A stretch of 64,000 bases of DNA from Janthinobacterium lividum (GCF_034424625.1 NZ_CP139976.1:5828001-5892000), one strand, 5' to 3'; shown: positions 36,496 to 46,032, counted from the first letter of the stretch. Numbers and translations are program-made. Notes: generated by a model from the sequence alone, not told the origin.

Positions 36496-37824
36496 TCAGG
36501 AAAAAATCTTCGGGCGCTGGTCAACCACGCGGCGGGCCTTGCCCGTCAGGGTGCGTTCGATGCCGGCGGCGGCCACGAGGCGCACGCGCGTGCTCACGCC
36601 CACGTGTGTCTTGATGCGGTGTTCCAGCTCGCGCGCCAGCGCGTCCGTTTCACTGGCCGAGATGGTGGCAGTGAGGTCGATACGCAGCTCGGCGACCACT
36701 TCCAGCTTGTCGAGGTGGCCGTCGCGCGTGACCACCAATTGATACTGTGGCGCCAGCTTCGGCATTTTGAGGATCAGCTCTTCGATCTGCGTGGGGAAGA
36801 CGTTCACGCCGCGGATGATCAGCATGTCGTCCGAGCGGCCGGTGATCTTGCCGATGCGGCGCATCGAGCGCGATGTCGGCGGCAGCAAGCGGGTCAGGTC
36901 GCGCGTGCGGTAGCGGATGATGGGCAGCGCTTCCTTCGACAGCGAGGTAAACACCAGCTCGCCCTCTTCGCCGTCCGGCAGCACTTCGCCCGTTTCCGGA
37001 TCGATGATTTCCGGGTAAAAATGGTCTTCCCAGATGACGGGACCGTCCTTGCTTTCGATGCATTCGGATGCCACGCCAGGGCCCATCACTTCGGACAGGC
37101 CGTAGATGTCGACGGCGTCGATGCCGGCACGCGCCTCGATTTCCGAGCGCATGGCGTCCGTCCACGGCTCGGCGCCGAAGATGCCCACCTTCAGCGACGA
37201 TTCGGCCGGGTCCAGACCCTGGCGCGTGAATTCCTCGATGATGTTGAGCATGTACGATGGCGTAACCATGATGATCGACGGTTTGAAATCCTGGATCAGT
37301 TGCACCTGCTTTTCCGTCTGCCCGCCGGACATCGGAATGACCGTGCAACCCAGGCGCTCGGCGCCGTAATGCGCGCCCAGGCCGCCCGTGAACAGGCCAT
37401 AGCCGTAGGAGATATGCACCATGTCTCCCGCGCGGCCGCCGCCGGCGCGGATCGAGCGCGCCACCACGTTGGCCCAGGTATCGATGTCGTTCTGCGTGTA
37501 GCCGACCACCGTGGCCTTGCCCGTGGTGCCGCTGGACGCGTGGATGCGCACCACCTGCTCGCGCGGCACGGCGAACAGGCCGAACGGATAATTGTCGCGC
37601 AAGACTTTTTTATCGGTGAACGGGAATTTGGCCAGGTCGGACAGCGATTTCAGGTCGTCCGGATGCACGCCCGCTTCGTCAAAAGCGGCGCGGTAATGGG
37701 GCACGTTGTCATACGCGTGCTTGAGCGTCCATTTCATGCGTTCGAGCTGCAGCGCCTGCAGTTCATCCTTGCTGGCGCGCTCGATCGGCTCGAGGTCATT
37801 CGGTGCTGGGGTTCTCTGGACCAT
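36496..37824 (-). CDS. paaK: Phenylacetate-CoA ligase
   Basis: 442 residues. AMP-binding P-loop SSGTTGKATVVGYT, adenylation motif YGLSEVMGPGV, and the C-terminal swinging domain with GRSDDMLIIRGVNVFPTQIE. It makes phenylacetyl-CoA from phenylacetate, CoA and ATP, the entry reaction and also the step that creates the effector of PaaX. 68 bases separate it from paaI. Confidence 0.97.
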   Translation of the reverse strand: MVQRTPAPNDLEPIERASKDELQALQLERMKWTLKHAYDNVPHYRAAFDEAGVHPDDLKSLSDLAKFPFTDKKVLRDNYPFGLFAVPREQVVRIHASSGTTGKATVVGYTQNDIDTWANVVARSIRAGGGRAGDMVHISYGYGLFTGGLGAHYGAERLGCTVIPMSGGQTEKQVQLIQDFKPSIIMVTPSYMLNIIEEFTRQGLDPAESSLKVGIFGAEPWTDAMRSEIEARAGIDAVDIYGLSEVMGPGVASECIESKDGPVIWEDHFYPEIIDPETGEVLPDGEEGELVFTSLSKEALPIIRYRTRDLTRLLPPTSRSMRRIGKITGRSDDMLIIRGVNVFPTQIEELILKMPKLAPQYQLVVTRDGHLDKLEVVAELRIDLTATISASETDALARELEHRIKTHVGVSTRVRLVAAAGIERTLTGKARRVVDQRPKIFS

Positions 37825-37892
37825 CTCTGTCTCCTGATTCGGTTCTATAACTATGTAATTCGTTCCGGCAGTTCAAGCCTGCTCTCGTACCT

Positions 37893-38339
37893 TCAATTGC
37901 TGATGACTTCACCCGCCACGCGAATCGACTTGCCACGGAAGAGCGCGATGGCGCGCCCTTCCTGGTTGCTGACCTTGACGTCGTAGACGCCGCTCTTGCC
38001 GGCCAGCGCCTGCTCGACGGCGTGCGCCGTCAGCACGTCGCCTTCGCGGCCCGGCGCCAGGTAATCGATGGTGCAGCCGGCTCCCACGGTGTTCATGTTG
38101 TAGCTGTTGCAGGCAAAGGCGAAGGCGCTGTCGGCCAGGGCAAAGATAAAACCGCCATGGCAGGTCTGGTGGCCATTGAGCATGTCTGGACGCACCGTCA
38201 TCGTCATGCGCGCATGGCCGGGTCCCACTTCGGCCAGGGCGATGCCCATGGCGGCGGTGGCGTTATCGCGCGACAGCATGGAGGCAGCGGCCGCTTCGGC
38301 CAGGGCTTGTGCGGTCATGTTGTGGTCTTCATTCGGCAT
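37893..38339 (-). CDS. paaI: PaaI hot-dog thioesterase
   Basis: 148 residues from ATG 38339, which overlaps the paaH end and has GGAG 9 bases upstream; ATG 38318 (141 residues) is an alternative. Hot-dog fold with NGHQTCHGGFIFALADSAFA, the family catalytic region with a conserved aspartate. It cleaves phenylacetyl-CoA ring-hydroxylated derivatives, acting as a safeguard when the pathway stalls. Open frame further upstream is the paaH coding region in another frame. Confidence 0.93.
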   Translation of the reverse strand: MPNEDHNMTAQALAEAAAASMLSRDNATAAMGIALAEVGPGHARMTMTVRPDMLNGHQTCHGGFIFALADSAFAFACNSYNMNTVGAGCTIDYLAPGREGDVLTAHAVEQALAGKSGVYDVKVSNQEGRAIALFRGKSIRVAGEVISN

Positions 38340-39897
38340 AGAAGCGATCTCCATTGGCAAGTTTGCGGCGCAGCAGCGGCGAGACCCGGTAGCGGTCTTC
38401 GCCATAGCCTTGCGCCAGGTGGTGCAGCACCGACACGATGTGCTGGACGCCGACGGCATCGGCCCAGGCCAGCGGTCCACGCGGATAATTGACGCCCTTC
38501 TGCATGGCGATATCGACGGCGGCCACCGTGCACACGCCCTGGTTGACGGCGTCGGCCGCCTCGTTGGCCAGCATGGCGACAGTGCGCATGACGGCCAGGC
38601 CAGGCACGTCGTCCAGGCGCGTGACGATGAAACCGGCCGCCTGGAACAGGCCGACGACGGCCGCATAGGCGGCGTCGCTGCACTGGTCGGCGCGGGCCAC
38701 GGCAATGCGCCTGGCACCGGCGTAATCGAGCGCCAGGTCGAACAGCACCGTGTCCGGATGCTGGTTGTCGTGCGCGCGCTGGGTGGCGCTACGGCCATCG
38801 GTCAGGTAAATCGCGGCGCCATGGCAATGCAGGGCCGGCGCCTCATCGTGCGCCTGGCCTTCCTGCGTCACGCGGCGGCTGACGGTGATGCCCGCCTGCT
38901 CCAGGCGCTGCACCAGGCTGTGGATGATGCCGCTGTGGCCACGGCCATCGCCACCGATGGCGGCCGACAGGGCGACGAATTCTGGCTTGGCCTGCGCGCC
39001 TTCCGCCTGCGCCACGGGGGCAACGGCGCCTTCGCCATACAGGTAAAAACCGCGGCCCGATTTGCGGCCGAGGAAACCGGCGTTGACCATTTCCTGCTGC
39101 AGCACGGACGGCGTGAAGCGCGGATCGTTGAAATAGGCGCCGAACACGGATTGCGTGACGGAGAAATTGACGTCATGGCCGATCAGGTCCATCAGCTCGA
39201 ATGGCCCCATGCGGAAACCGCCCGCTTCGCGCAGCACGGCATCGATGGTGGCGGCGTCACCCGCCTGTTCGTTCAGCAGGCGCCAGCCTTCCGCGTAAAA
39301 CGGACGAGCGACACGGTTGACGATGAAGCCGGGCGTCGATTTTGCATGCACGGGGTTCTTGCCCCAGGCAATCGACGTGTCATACACGGTGGCGGCCACT
39401 GGCTCGCTGGTGGCCAGGCCACTGATCACTTCGACCAGCGCCATCAGGGGTACGGGATTAAAGAAATGCATGCCGACCAGGCGTTCCGGGCGGCGCAGCT
39501 TGGCGGCGATGGCCGTGACGGAAATCGACGACGTATTCGTCGCCAGGATGCAGTCGTCGCCGACCAGCGCTTCCAGTTCCGCGAACAGGCCGCGCTTGAC
39601 GTCGAGGTTTTCCACGATGGCTTCCACCACCAGGGATGCATCGCTCACATCGGCCAGGCTGCCGGCCGCCTGCAGGCGCGCCGTGGCGGCAGTAGCTTCG
39701 TCAAACGTCATGCGACCCTTCTCGGCCAGCTTCGCATACATCTTGCCGATATCGGCCAGCGCCTTGCTGACGGCTTCTGCGCGCGTGTCGTACAGTTTTA
39801 CGCGGTAACCGGCGGCGGCGGCCACCTGCGCGATGCCGGCGCCCATGGCGCCGCTGCCGATGACGGCGACGATACTGTTGTTGTCCAAAGCTGCCAT
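38329..39897 (-). CDS. paaH: 3-hydroxyadipyl-CoA dehydrogenase
   Basis: 522 residues from ATG 39897. NAD-binding motif VAVIGSGAMGAGIAQV, then a 3-hydroxyacyl-CoA dehydrogenase C-terminal domain (NRVARPFYAEG onward) and a second copy of that domain near the end (about 410-515), a normal layout for PaaH, which is longer than the fatty-acid enzymes. Oxidises 3-hydroxyadipyl-CoA. One base separates it from paaG. Confidence 0.95.
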   Translation of the reverse strand: MAALDNNSIVAVIGSGAMGAGIAQVAAAAGYRVKLYDTRAEAVSKALADIGKMYAKLAEKGRMTFDEATAATARLQAAGSLADVSDASLVVEAIVENLDVKRGLFAELEALVGDDCILATNTSSISVTAIAAKLRRPERLVGMHFFNPVPLMALVEVISGLATSEPVAATVYDTSIAWGKNPVHAKSTPGFIVNRVARPFYAEGWRLLNEQAGDAATIDAVLREAGGFRMGPFELMDLIGHDVNFSVTQSVFGAYFNDPRFTPSVLQQEMVNAGFLGRKSGRGFYLYGEGAVAPVAQAEGAQAKPEFVALSAAIGGDGRGHSGIIHSLVQRLEQAGITVSRRVTQEGQAHDEAPALHCHGAAIYLTDGRSATQRAHDNQHPDTVLFDLALDYAGARRIAVARADQCSDAAYAAVVGLFQAAGFIVTRLDDVPGLAVMRTVAMLANEAADAVNQGVCTVAAVDIAMQKGVNYPRGPLAWADAVGVQHIVSVLHHLAQGYGEDRYRVSPLLRRKLANGDRFYAE

Positions 39898-39898
39898 A

Positions 39899-40690
39899 TC
39901 AATGTCCCTTGAATTGCGGTGCGCGCTTTTCCATGAAGGCGGCAACGCCTTCGCGGTAATCGTCGCTGTTACCGAGATCGCTCATCATGCGCGCTTCCAG
40001 CGCCAGCTGCTGCGGCAAGGTATTGGCGCCGCTGGCGGCCAGTGCCTGCTTGGTGTAGGCCAGGCCCTTGGTCGGCGCCGTGGAAAAGTGCACGGCCAGC
40101 TTGCGCGTTTCTTCCGCCAGTTGGGCATCCTCGACGCATTTCCAGATCAAGCCCCAGTCTTCCGCTTTTTCCGCCGTCAGTTTTTCACCGAGCATGGCCA
40201 GGCCCATGGCGCGCGCGGAACCGATCAGGCGTGGCAGGAAGAAGGTGCCGCCCGTGTCCGGGATCAGGCCCAGCTTGCAGAACACTTCGACGAAGCTGGC
40301 CGACTTGCCGGCGATGACGATGTCGCAAGCCAGCGCCAGGTTGGCGCCCGCGCCGGCGGCCACGCCGTTGACGGCGCAGATCACGGGCATCGGCAGCGCT
40401 TTCAGGGCCAGCACCAGCGGCGCATAGTTCTTTTCCACCGACTCGCCCAGGTCCACGCCCTTCGAGCCGGGTTCCACGGCGCGGTCGGACAGATCCTGGC
40501 CCGCGCAAAAGCCGCGGCCCGCGCCCGTCAGCACGAAGACGCGCACGGTACTGTCGGCGTTCACTTTCGCAATCGCGTCGCGCACTTCCTCGTGCATGGC
40601 TTGCGTAAAACTATTGAGTTTGTCGGGACGGTTCAGGGTCAGCGTGGCGATGCCCTGCTCGATGGTAAAGAGGATGTTTTGGTAGGTCAT
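39899..40690 (-). CDS. paaG: 1,2-epoxyphenylacetyl-CoA isomerase
   Basis: 263 residues, crotonase fold. Oxyanion loop GAGRGFCAGQDL and the catalytic region AVNGVAAGAGANLALACDIV; residue LIPDTGGTFFLPRL is typical of PaaG. It converts ring-epoxide to oxepin-CoA and can also shift double bonds downstream. No separate paaF is found in the cluster, so either this enzyme or another crotonase elsewhere must hydrate 2,3-dehydroadipyl-CoA. Confidence 0.95.
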   Translation of the reverse strand: MTYQNILFTIEQGIATLTLNRPDKLNSFTQAMHEEVRDAIAKVNADSTVRVFVLTGAGRGFCAGQDLSDRAVEPGSKGVDLGESVEKNYAPLVLALKALPMPVICAVNGVAAGAGANLALACDIVIAGKSASFVEVFCKLGLIPDTGGTFFLPRLIGSARAMGLAMLGEKLTAEKAEDWGLIWKCVEDAQLAEETRKLAVHFSTAPTKGLAYTKQALAASGANTLPQQLALEARMMSDLGNSDDYREGVAAFMEKRAPQFKGH

Positions 40691-40740
40691 GGCGTCTCGC
40701 TTGTGTAATAGGTAAGGCAGGGCCCGTGCCCTGCACCGGC

Positions 40741-41820
40741 TTATTCAGCCTGGTCGAAGTCGACCACGACCTTGTCTGTGAGAGGAAAACTCTGGCAGCT
40801 GAGGACAAAGCCGCGCGCCACTTCGTAGTCTTCCAGCGCGTAGTTGACATCCATTTCGACTTTGCCGTCGAGGATCTTGCAGCGGCAGGTCGAACATACG
40901 CCGCCCTTGCACGAGTAGCGCATGTCGATGCCTTGGCGCAGGCCCGCGTCGAGGATGGATTCCTTGTCCTTGTCCATCGTGAAGGTGGTGTGGTTGCCAT
41001 CCATAATGACGGTCACTTCCGTTTCCTGCACCACGCCCGCGTCGAGCTGCGCGCGCGGCTTGTGGGCGTTTTTCGGGATGCTGGCGGCGAACAGTTCGAT
41101 CTTGATATTCTGCTTGGGCATGCCGGCAGCCTGCAGGGCAGCGGAGACACCGAGCATCATGTCTTCCGGGCCGCAGATGAAGGCGTTGTCGTAGTCTTCG
41201 ACTTTGATCCAGTGCTGCAGGAATTGCTCGCATTTTTCCTGCGTGATGCGGCCGTTGAACAATTCGATGTCCTGCTGCTCGCGGCTCATCACGTAGACCA
41301 GGTTCAAACGCTCCAGGTACACGTCCTTCAAGTCCGTCAATTCTTCCTTGAAGATGACGGACGACGAGGCGCGGTTACCGTAGAACAGGGTGAAGCGGCT
41401 CAAGGGTTCCGTCAGCAGGGTGGTCTTGATGATGGAGAGGATGGGCGTGATGCCGCTGCCGGCCGCGAACGCCAGGTAGTGCTTGCGGTTGACGCAGTCG
41501 AGCGGCACGTTGAAGTGGCCCATGGGCGGCATCACCTCGATGGTGGCGCCGGCTTTCAGGGTATCGTTCGCCCAGGTGGAGAAGGCGCCGCCCGGCGTGC
41601 GCTTGATGGCCACGCGCAGGGTGCCGTCCTGCACCGCCGAGCAGATGGAATACGAGCGGCGCACGTCTTCCGCATTGATATTGGCGCGCAGGGTCAGGTG
41701 CTGGCCCTGCTGGAAGCGGAACTGCTGCTGCAGCTCGGCTGGCACGTCGAACGTGACGGCGATGGTGTCGCGCGTTTCGTTGCGCACGTTCGCTACGCAC
41801 AGCGGATAAAATTTACTCAT
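40741..41820 (-). CDS. paaE: Phenylacetyl-CoA epoxidase reductase subunit
   Basis: 359 residues. N-terminal FAD/NADPH reductase module (about 1-240; RRSYSICSAVQDG for FAD, FAAGSGITPILSII for NADPH) and C-terminal plant-type 2Fe-2S ferredoxin with CKGGVCSTCRCK and the last cysteine in LSCQ. It feeds electrons to the PaaAC di-iron centre. 40 bases after paaD. Confidence 0.97.
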   Translation of the reverse strand: MSKFYPLCVANVRNETRDTIAVTFDVPAELQQQFRFQQGQHLTLRANINAEDVRRSYSICSAVQDGTLRVAIKRTPGGAFSTWANDTLKAGATIEVMPPMGHFNVPLDCVNRKHYLAFAAGSGITPILSIIKTTLLTEPLSRFTLFYGNRASSSVIFKEELTDLKDVYLERLNLVYVMSREQQDIELFNGRITQEKCEQFLQHWIKVEDYDNAFICGPEDMMLGVSAALQAAGMPKQNIKIELFAASIPKNAHKPRAQLDAGVVQETEVTVIMDGNHTTFTMDKDKESILDAGLRQGIDMRYSCKGGVCSTCRCKILDGKVEMDVNYALEDYEVARGFVLSCQSFPLTDKVVVDFDQAE

Positions 41821-41860
41821 GCTTCATCTCCAGTTTCTTCGGAACGTGTGCCTGATTTTT

Positions 41861-42394
41861 TTAGTGGCACTTGAAGTAGTCAAACGGTTCGCGGCAAGCC
41901 AGGCACTTGTACAGGGCCTTGCACGGCGTGGAGCCGAACTGGCTGGTCAGTTGCGTATGCGTCGAGCCGCAGTTCGGGCAGATCACGTCCAGCTTTGGCA
42001 TCGTTTGGCGCTTGACGCCACCTTTCAAGCCGCTGATGTCGATCACCTGCTGCTGCGGCGGGGCGATGCCATAGCCTTTCAGCTTGGCCTTGCCCGCTTC
42101 GCTCATCCAGTCCGTGGTCCACGCGGGCGCCAGCTGGTTCACCAGGGTCACCTTGGCCACCCCATGGCTGCGCAAGGCATCCGTGACGGCGTCGGCGATC
42201 ACCTGCATGGCCGGGCAGCCCGAATACGTGGGCGTGATCGTCACGATGCATGCGTCGCCATCCGTGACTTCGACGGCGCGCACGATGCCCAGGTCCACCA
42301 CCGAAATGACGGGGATTTCCGGGTCCGCGACGTCGCCGAGCCAGGCCCAGACCTGGGCGGCGTCCAGCGCCGCAGCGCCAGCGGCCGTGTTCAT
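41861..42394 (-). CDS. paaD: PaaD, iron-sulfur/di-iron maturation protein of the epoxidase
   Basis: 177 residues. N-terminal MIP18/DUF59 domain (DPEIPVISVVDLGIVR; TYSGCPAM with the conserved cysteine) and a C-terminal zinc-ribbon-like CPNC...CLAC. PaaD is required for an active epoxidase, probably by cofactor assembly. Start ATG 42394 overlaps the paaC stop (TAATG). Confidence 0.95.
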   Translation of the reverse strand: MNTAAGAAALDAAQVWAWLGDVADPEIPVISVVDLGIVRAVEVTDGDACIVTITPTYSGCPAMQVIADAVTDALRSHGVAKVTLVNQLAPAWTTDWMSEAGKAKLKGYGIAPPQQQVIDISGLKGGVKRQTMPKLDVICPNCGSTHTQLTSQFGSTPCKALYKCLACREPFDYFKCH

Positions 42395-43146
42395 TACCAC
42401 TCCGCCCCGGGATAGGCGCGCTGCAGGAACTGCATCTCGGCCAGGATAAACCCCAGGTGCTCCGTGTGCGTTCCCTGCTTGCCGCCCTTTTGCATCCAGG
42501 CGTCGGGCGCCGGCATGACAAGCGTCGCCTCGGCGAAGATCTCGGCCACGTGCTCCAGGAAAGCCCGGCGCAGCACGTCCGATGGCGGCGCGATGCCGGC
42601 GGCAACCATGGCCTGGTCGACGGCGTCGTACTTGAACATCTCGCCCGTGTACATCCACAGCTTGTCGGCGGCAGCCTGCGTCCTGGCATGGCTGTCGGCC
42701 GTGCCGTCGCCGAGGCGCACGATCAGGTCACCGCTGCGGCGCAGGTGATAGGTCACTTCCTTGATCGACTTTTGCGCCACTTCGACGATGCGCGCATCCG
42801 TCGATTTCGTCAGTTCCAGCAGCTGGAAGTAGTGCCAGCTGTCGAAGAAGAACTGGCGCATCATGGTGTCGGCATAGTTACCGTTCGGCTGTTCGACCAG
42901 CAGGCAGTTCTTGAAATCGTGGGCGTCGCGCAGGAAGGCGATGTCGTCCTCGTCGCGGCCCGCGTTTTCCAGTTCGGCCGCATAGCTGAACCATAGACGC
43001 GTCTGGCCCAGCAAGTCCAGCGCCACGTTGGTCAGCGCCATGTCTTCCTCCAGTGCCGGCCCCTTGCCGCACAGCTGCGACAGCTGCTGGCTGAGGATCA
43101 GGGCATTGTCGCCCAGGCGCAGCAAGTAGTTAACTTTGTCATCCAT
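42394..43146 (-). CDS. paaC: Phenylacetyl-CoA epoxidase structural subunit
   Basis: 250 residues from ATG 43146 (GGGAG 8 bases upstream); GTG 43164 and ATG 43161 are upstream in-frame alternatives. Ferritin-like helical protein (MDDKVNYLLRLGDNALILSQ...) that pairs with PaaA but has lost most iron ligands. Between paaB and paaD. Confidence 0.95.
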   Translation of the reverse strand: MDDKVNYLLRLGDNALILSQQLSQLCGKGPALEEDMALTNVALDLLGQTRLWFSYAAELENAGRDEDDIAFLRDAHDFKNCLLVEQPNGNYADTMMRQFFFDSWHYFQLLELTKSTDARIVEVAQKSIKEVTYHLRRSGDLIVRLGDGTADSHARTQAAADKLWMYTGEMFKYDAVDQAMVAAGIAPPSDVLRRAFLEHVAEIFAEATLVMPAPDAWMQKGGKQGTHTEHLGFILAEMQFLQRAYPGAEW

Positions 43147-43160
43147 TGCCGGCGCTCCCA

Positions 43161-43445
43161 TCACAGGTTCTTGACTTCTTCCGGCATCGGGAAGAAGGTG
43201 GGATGACGGTACACCTTGCTGTTCGACGGCTCGAACAGGGCGCCCTTGTCGCCGGGGCTGCTGGCGACGATATCGGCCGCGCGCACCACCCAGATGCTCA
43301 CGCCTTCATTGCGGCGCGTGTAGACGTCGCGCGCATGGTTGACCGCCATGGTGGCGTCGGAAGCGTGCAGGCTGCCCACATGCTTGTGCGCCAGGCCGTG
43401 CTGGCTGCGGATGAAAACTTCCCACAAAGGCCATTCTTTGCTCAT
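43161..43445 (-). CDS. paaB: Phenylacetyl-CoA epoxidase subunit B
   Basis: 94 residues from ATG 43445 (MSKEWPLWEVFIRS). Small conserved bridging subunit that holds PaaAC heterodimers together; motif HKHVGSLHASDATMAV and YTRRNEGVSIWVV are diagnostic. The stop overlaps the upstream alternative starts of paaC. Confidence 0.96.
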   Translation of the reverse strand: MSKEWPLWEVFIRSQHGLAHKHVGSLHASDATMAVNHARDVYTRRNEGVSIWVVRAADIVASSPGDKGALFEPSNSKVYRHPTFFPMPEEVKNL

Positions 43446-43473
43446 GTTGCTATCCCCTATCTGTCTTATGTAT

Positions 43474-44463
43474 TTACGCTGCCGCTTTGTTAGCAGCTTG
43501 CTTGTCTGCATACGCGACCAAGGCATCGCGGAACCATTCGCCGTCTTCATACGCTTTCACGCGCGTTTGCAGGCGTTCGCGGTTGCATGGGCCATTGCCC
43601 TTCAGGACATTGTTGAACTCGGACCAGTCGATCTCGCCGAATTCATAGTGGCCCGTTTCCGCATTGAATTTCAGGTCGGGATCGGGCACGGTCAGGCCCA
43701 GGTATTCGATTTGCGGCACGGTCTGGTCGACCATGCGCTGGCGCAATTCATCGTTCGAGAACAGCTTGATGCGCCATTGCGCCGATTGGGCGCTGTTGAC
43801 GGAAGCGGCGTCGGACGGGCCGAACATCATCAGCGATGGCCACCACCAGCGGTTCAGCGCATCCTGCGCCATGGCTTTCTGCGCCGGCGTACCCTTGCAC
43901 AGCGACATCATGATGTCGTAGCCCTGGCGCGCATGAAATGATTCTTCCTTGCAGACGCGGATCATGGCGCGCGCATACGGCCCATACGAGCAGCGGCAAA
44001 GGGGAATCTGGTTGATGATGGCGGAACCGTCGACCAGCCAGCCGATGGCGCCCATGTCGGCCCACGACAGGGTCGGATAATTAAAGATGCTGGAATACTT
44101 GGCTTTGCCCGAGTGCAAGGCGGCCAGCAAGTCGTCGCGCGACACGCCCAGGGTTTCCGCGGCGCTGTACAGGTACAGGCCGTGGCCCGCTTCGTCCTGG
44201 ATCTTGGCCAGCAGGATCGATTTGCGTTTCAGGGTCGGCGCGCGCGTGACCCAGTTACCTTCGGGCAATTGGCCGACGATTTCCGAGTGCGCGTGCTGCG
44301 AAATCTGGCGGATCAGGGTCTTGCGGTAGGCATCCGGCATCCAGTCCTTGGCCTCGATCTTGATGCCTTCGTCGATGCGTGCCTGGAAAGCGCGCTCTTC
44401 TTGACCCATGTCGTCGAGGGAACGGACGTTCTTGAGGCCGGTTTCAACCATTTGTGCGTACAT
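43474..44463 (-). CDS. paaA: Phenylacetyl-CoA epoxidase catalytic subunit
   Basis: 329 residues from ATG 44463 (MYAQMVETG). Di-iron ferritin-like oxygenase; iron-ligand regions [13 protein letters not shown] (ExxH) and [13 protein letters not shown] (ExxH) are both intact. It inserts one oxygen to form the 1,2-epoxide of phenylacetyl-CoA. First gene of the leftward paa operon, divergent from paaX across 267 bases. Confidence 0.98.
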   Translation of the reverse strand: MYAQMVETGLKNVRSLDDMGQEERAFQARIDEGIKIEAKDWMPDAYRKTLIRQISQHAHSEIVGQLPEGNWVTRAPTLKRKSILLAKIQDEAGHGLYLYSAAETLGVSRDDLLAALHSGKAKYSSIFNYPTLSWADMGAIGWLVDGSAIINQIPLCRCSYGPYARAMIRVCKEESFHARQGYDIMMSLCKGTPAQKAMAQDALNRWWWPSLMMFGPSDAASVNSAQSAQWRIKLFSNDELRQRMVDQTVPQIEYLGLTVPDPDLKFNAETGHYEFGEIDWSEFNNVLKGNGPCNRERLQTRVKAYEDGEWFRDALVAYADKQAANKAAA

Positions 44464-44522
44464 GATCTGTCTCCCATGTCTTTGATTTTGCGCAGCAACG
44501 CGGTGCGATGAACAGATAATAC

Positions 44523-44577
44523 GATACAAAAAACGATTTGCATACACTTGATATGAATCATTTTAAAAATTCGTATC
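44523..44577. promoter_or_regulatory. Candidate PaaX operator/promoter region between paaA and paaX
   Basis: AT-rich spacer with inverted GATAC (44523-44527) / GTATC (44573-44577) arms and, between them, the palindrome TGATATGAATCA (44549-44560). PaaX of Escherichia coli binds imperfect palindromes containing TGATTC. The match here is partial, so the exact site is uncertain. Confidence 0.35.
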
Positions 44578-44730
44578 TTGTGCAGCTTTTTTGTGCGTAT
44601 GATATTGCTGATGAGAAAACACTACAGAGCGCCACCAGCGCTTCCGGCAAATTATTGCCGCGCTACCCGCGCAGCCAAGTAAACTGCTGCTTTTATTGAT
44701 TCGACCGCAACACGGCCAGACCGGAACCAC

Positions 44731-45660
44731 ATGAAGAACACCCGCTGCACGGCATGGATAGCCGATTTCCTGGAAAGCGACCCACCGCGCTCGAAGTCCC
44801 TGGTGATGACCATCTTTGGCGACGCCATCGTGCCGCGCGGCGGCGCCATCTGGCTGGGCAGCCTGATCGAACTGCTGGCGCCATTCGGCGTCAACGACCG
44901 TTTATTGCGTACCAGCGTGTTCCGCCTGGCGCAGGAAGGCTGGCTCAGCTCGCAGCGCGATGGCCGCCGCAGCGCCTATACGATACGCCCGGAGGCGCTG
45001 GCCCGCTTCGAACGCGCCTATCGCCGCATTTATGCACCGCTGGTCGTGCACTGGGATGGCAGCTGGACCCTGGTGATCGGGCCGGCCGGCAGCATCGGCG
45101 CTGCCGAGCGGGGGGCGCTGCGCAAGGAATTATTGTGGGCGGGCTATGGTTTGATCTCTCCCGGCATCTTTGGCCATCCGGCCAGCAATACGGAGGCGCT
45201 GGAAGATATCCTCGTGCGCAACGAGGTGCAGGGCAAGCTGTATGTTTGCCACACAACAGAGTTGCCGGGCGTCAGCACGCGCCCCCTGCGCGACATGGTG
45301 GGCGACTGCTGGGACTTGTCGGAAGTGATGGCTGGCTACGAAAAATTCATCGCCAGCTTCCAGCCGCTGCTGACCCTGCTGCAAGAAGCGCCCGTGTTCG
45401 ATGCCGAGCAAGCGTTCGTCATCCGCTCACTGCTGACGCACGCCTACCGCCGTGTGCAGTTGCACGACCCGCAATTGCCCGTCGAACTGCTGCCCGAGCC
45501 GTGGCCGGGCACGCAAGCCTATGCCCTGGCGCGCGACCTCTACCGCCTTACCTACGCGGCGGCAGAGGAACATATTCTGGCCACCCTGCGGCGCGAGGAT
45601 GAGCAGGCGGCATCTGTCGAGCCATGGTTTTTTGAACGTTTCGGCGGACTGAACACCTGA
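44731..45660 (+). CDS. paaX: Phenylacetate degradation repressor PaaX
   Basis: 309 residues, normal length. N-terminal winged helix (about 20-85; RTSVFRLAQEGWLSSQRDGRRSAY), central dimerisation region and C-terminal PaaX domain. GntR-like repressor released from DNA by phenylacetyl-CoA. Divergent from paaA, the standard place to control both directions. Confidence 0.95.
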   Translation: MKNTRCTAWIADFLESDPPRSKSLVMTIFGDAIVPRGGAIWLGSLIELLAPFGVNDRLLRTSVFRLAQEGWLSSQRDGRRSAYTIRPEALARFERAYRRIYAPLVVHWDGSWTLVIGPAGSIGAAERGALRKELLWAGYGLISPGIFGHPASNTEALEDILVRNEVQGKLYVCHTTELPGVSTRPLRDMVGDCWDLSEVMAGYEKFIASFQPLLTLLQEAPVFDAEQAFVIRSLLTHAYRRVQLHDPQLPVELLPEPWPGTQAYALARDLYRLTYAAAEEHILATLRREDEQAASVEPWFFERFGGLNT

Positions 45661-45670
45661 CAAAACGTCC

Positions 45671-45742
45671 ATGGCGGCGTTGCAGGGCCTGGGCGTACGT
45701 TCGTACTGCCTGCGGCCCTGCGCCTTGCCCTGGCCATTTTTC
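45671..45742. repeat. Long intergenic stem-loop between convergent genes
   Basis: Nested arms GCAGGGCC (45682-45689)/GGCCCTGC (45714-45721), GGGCGTACG (45691-45699)/CGTACTGCC (45702-45710), and outer ATGGC/GCCAT, followed by TTTTT on the plus strand. Could terminate paaX. It resembles dispersed palindromes I associate with Oxalobacteraceae, but I cannot count copies. Confidence 0.6.
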
Positions 45743-45771
45743 AGGCGTTCAGGATTTGCTCACTACTGCGT

Positions 45772-46032
45772 TCACTGCTTGTTCATGGCGACGACCTGCT
45801 TGGCCCCCGCCAACAAATCCTGCCCCAGCTTTTCCAGCGCATTGGCCTGCACCAGCATGGTGTCGAGGATGGCGGCATTGAAGGTGAATTCGGCCGGCGT
45901 CGTGTAGCCGGGGAAACGTATGATGCGCAGCAATTCCTGCAAGGTCGTACCCTTGCCCAGGTGCGCCAGGGCATCGCTGAGGGCGCTGACTTTCTTTTCC
46001 AGTTCGCGTATGTGTTTGCCGTTGTCATCCAT
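45772..46032 (-). CDS. Conserved small helical protein, unknown function
   Basis: 86 residues, GGAGAG before ATG 46032. N-terminal amphipathic helix/coiled-coil (HIRELEKKVSALSDALAHLG) then ALEKLGQDLLAGAKQVVAM near the end. Charged, no signal peptide or membrane span. Convergent with paaX and divergent from the M14 carboxypeptidase gene. I do not recognise the family. Confidence 0.75.
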   Translation of the reverse strand: MDDNGKHIRELEKKVSALSDALAHLGKGTTLQELLRIIRFPGYTTPAEFTFNAAILDTMLVQANALEKLGQDLLAGAKQVVAMNKQ

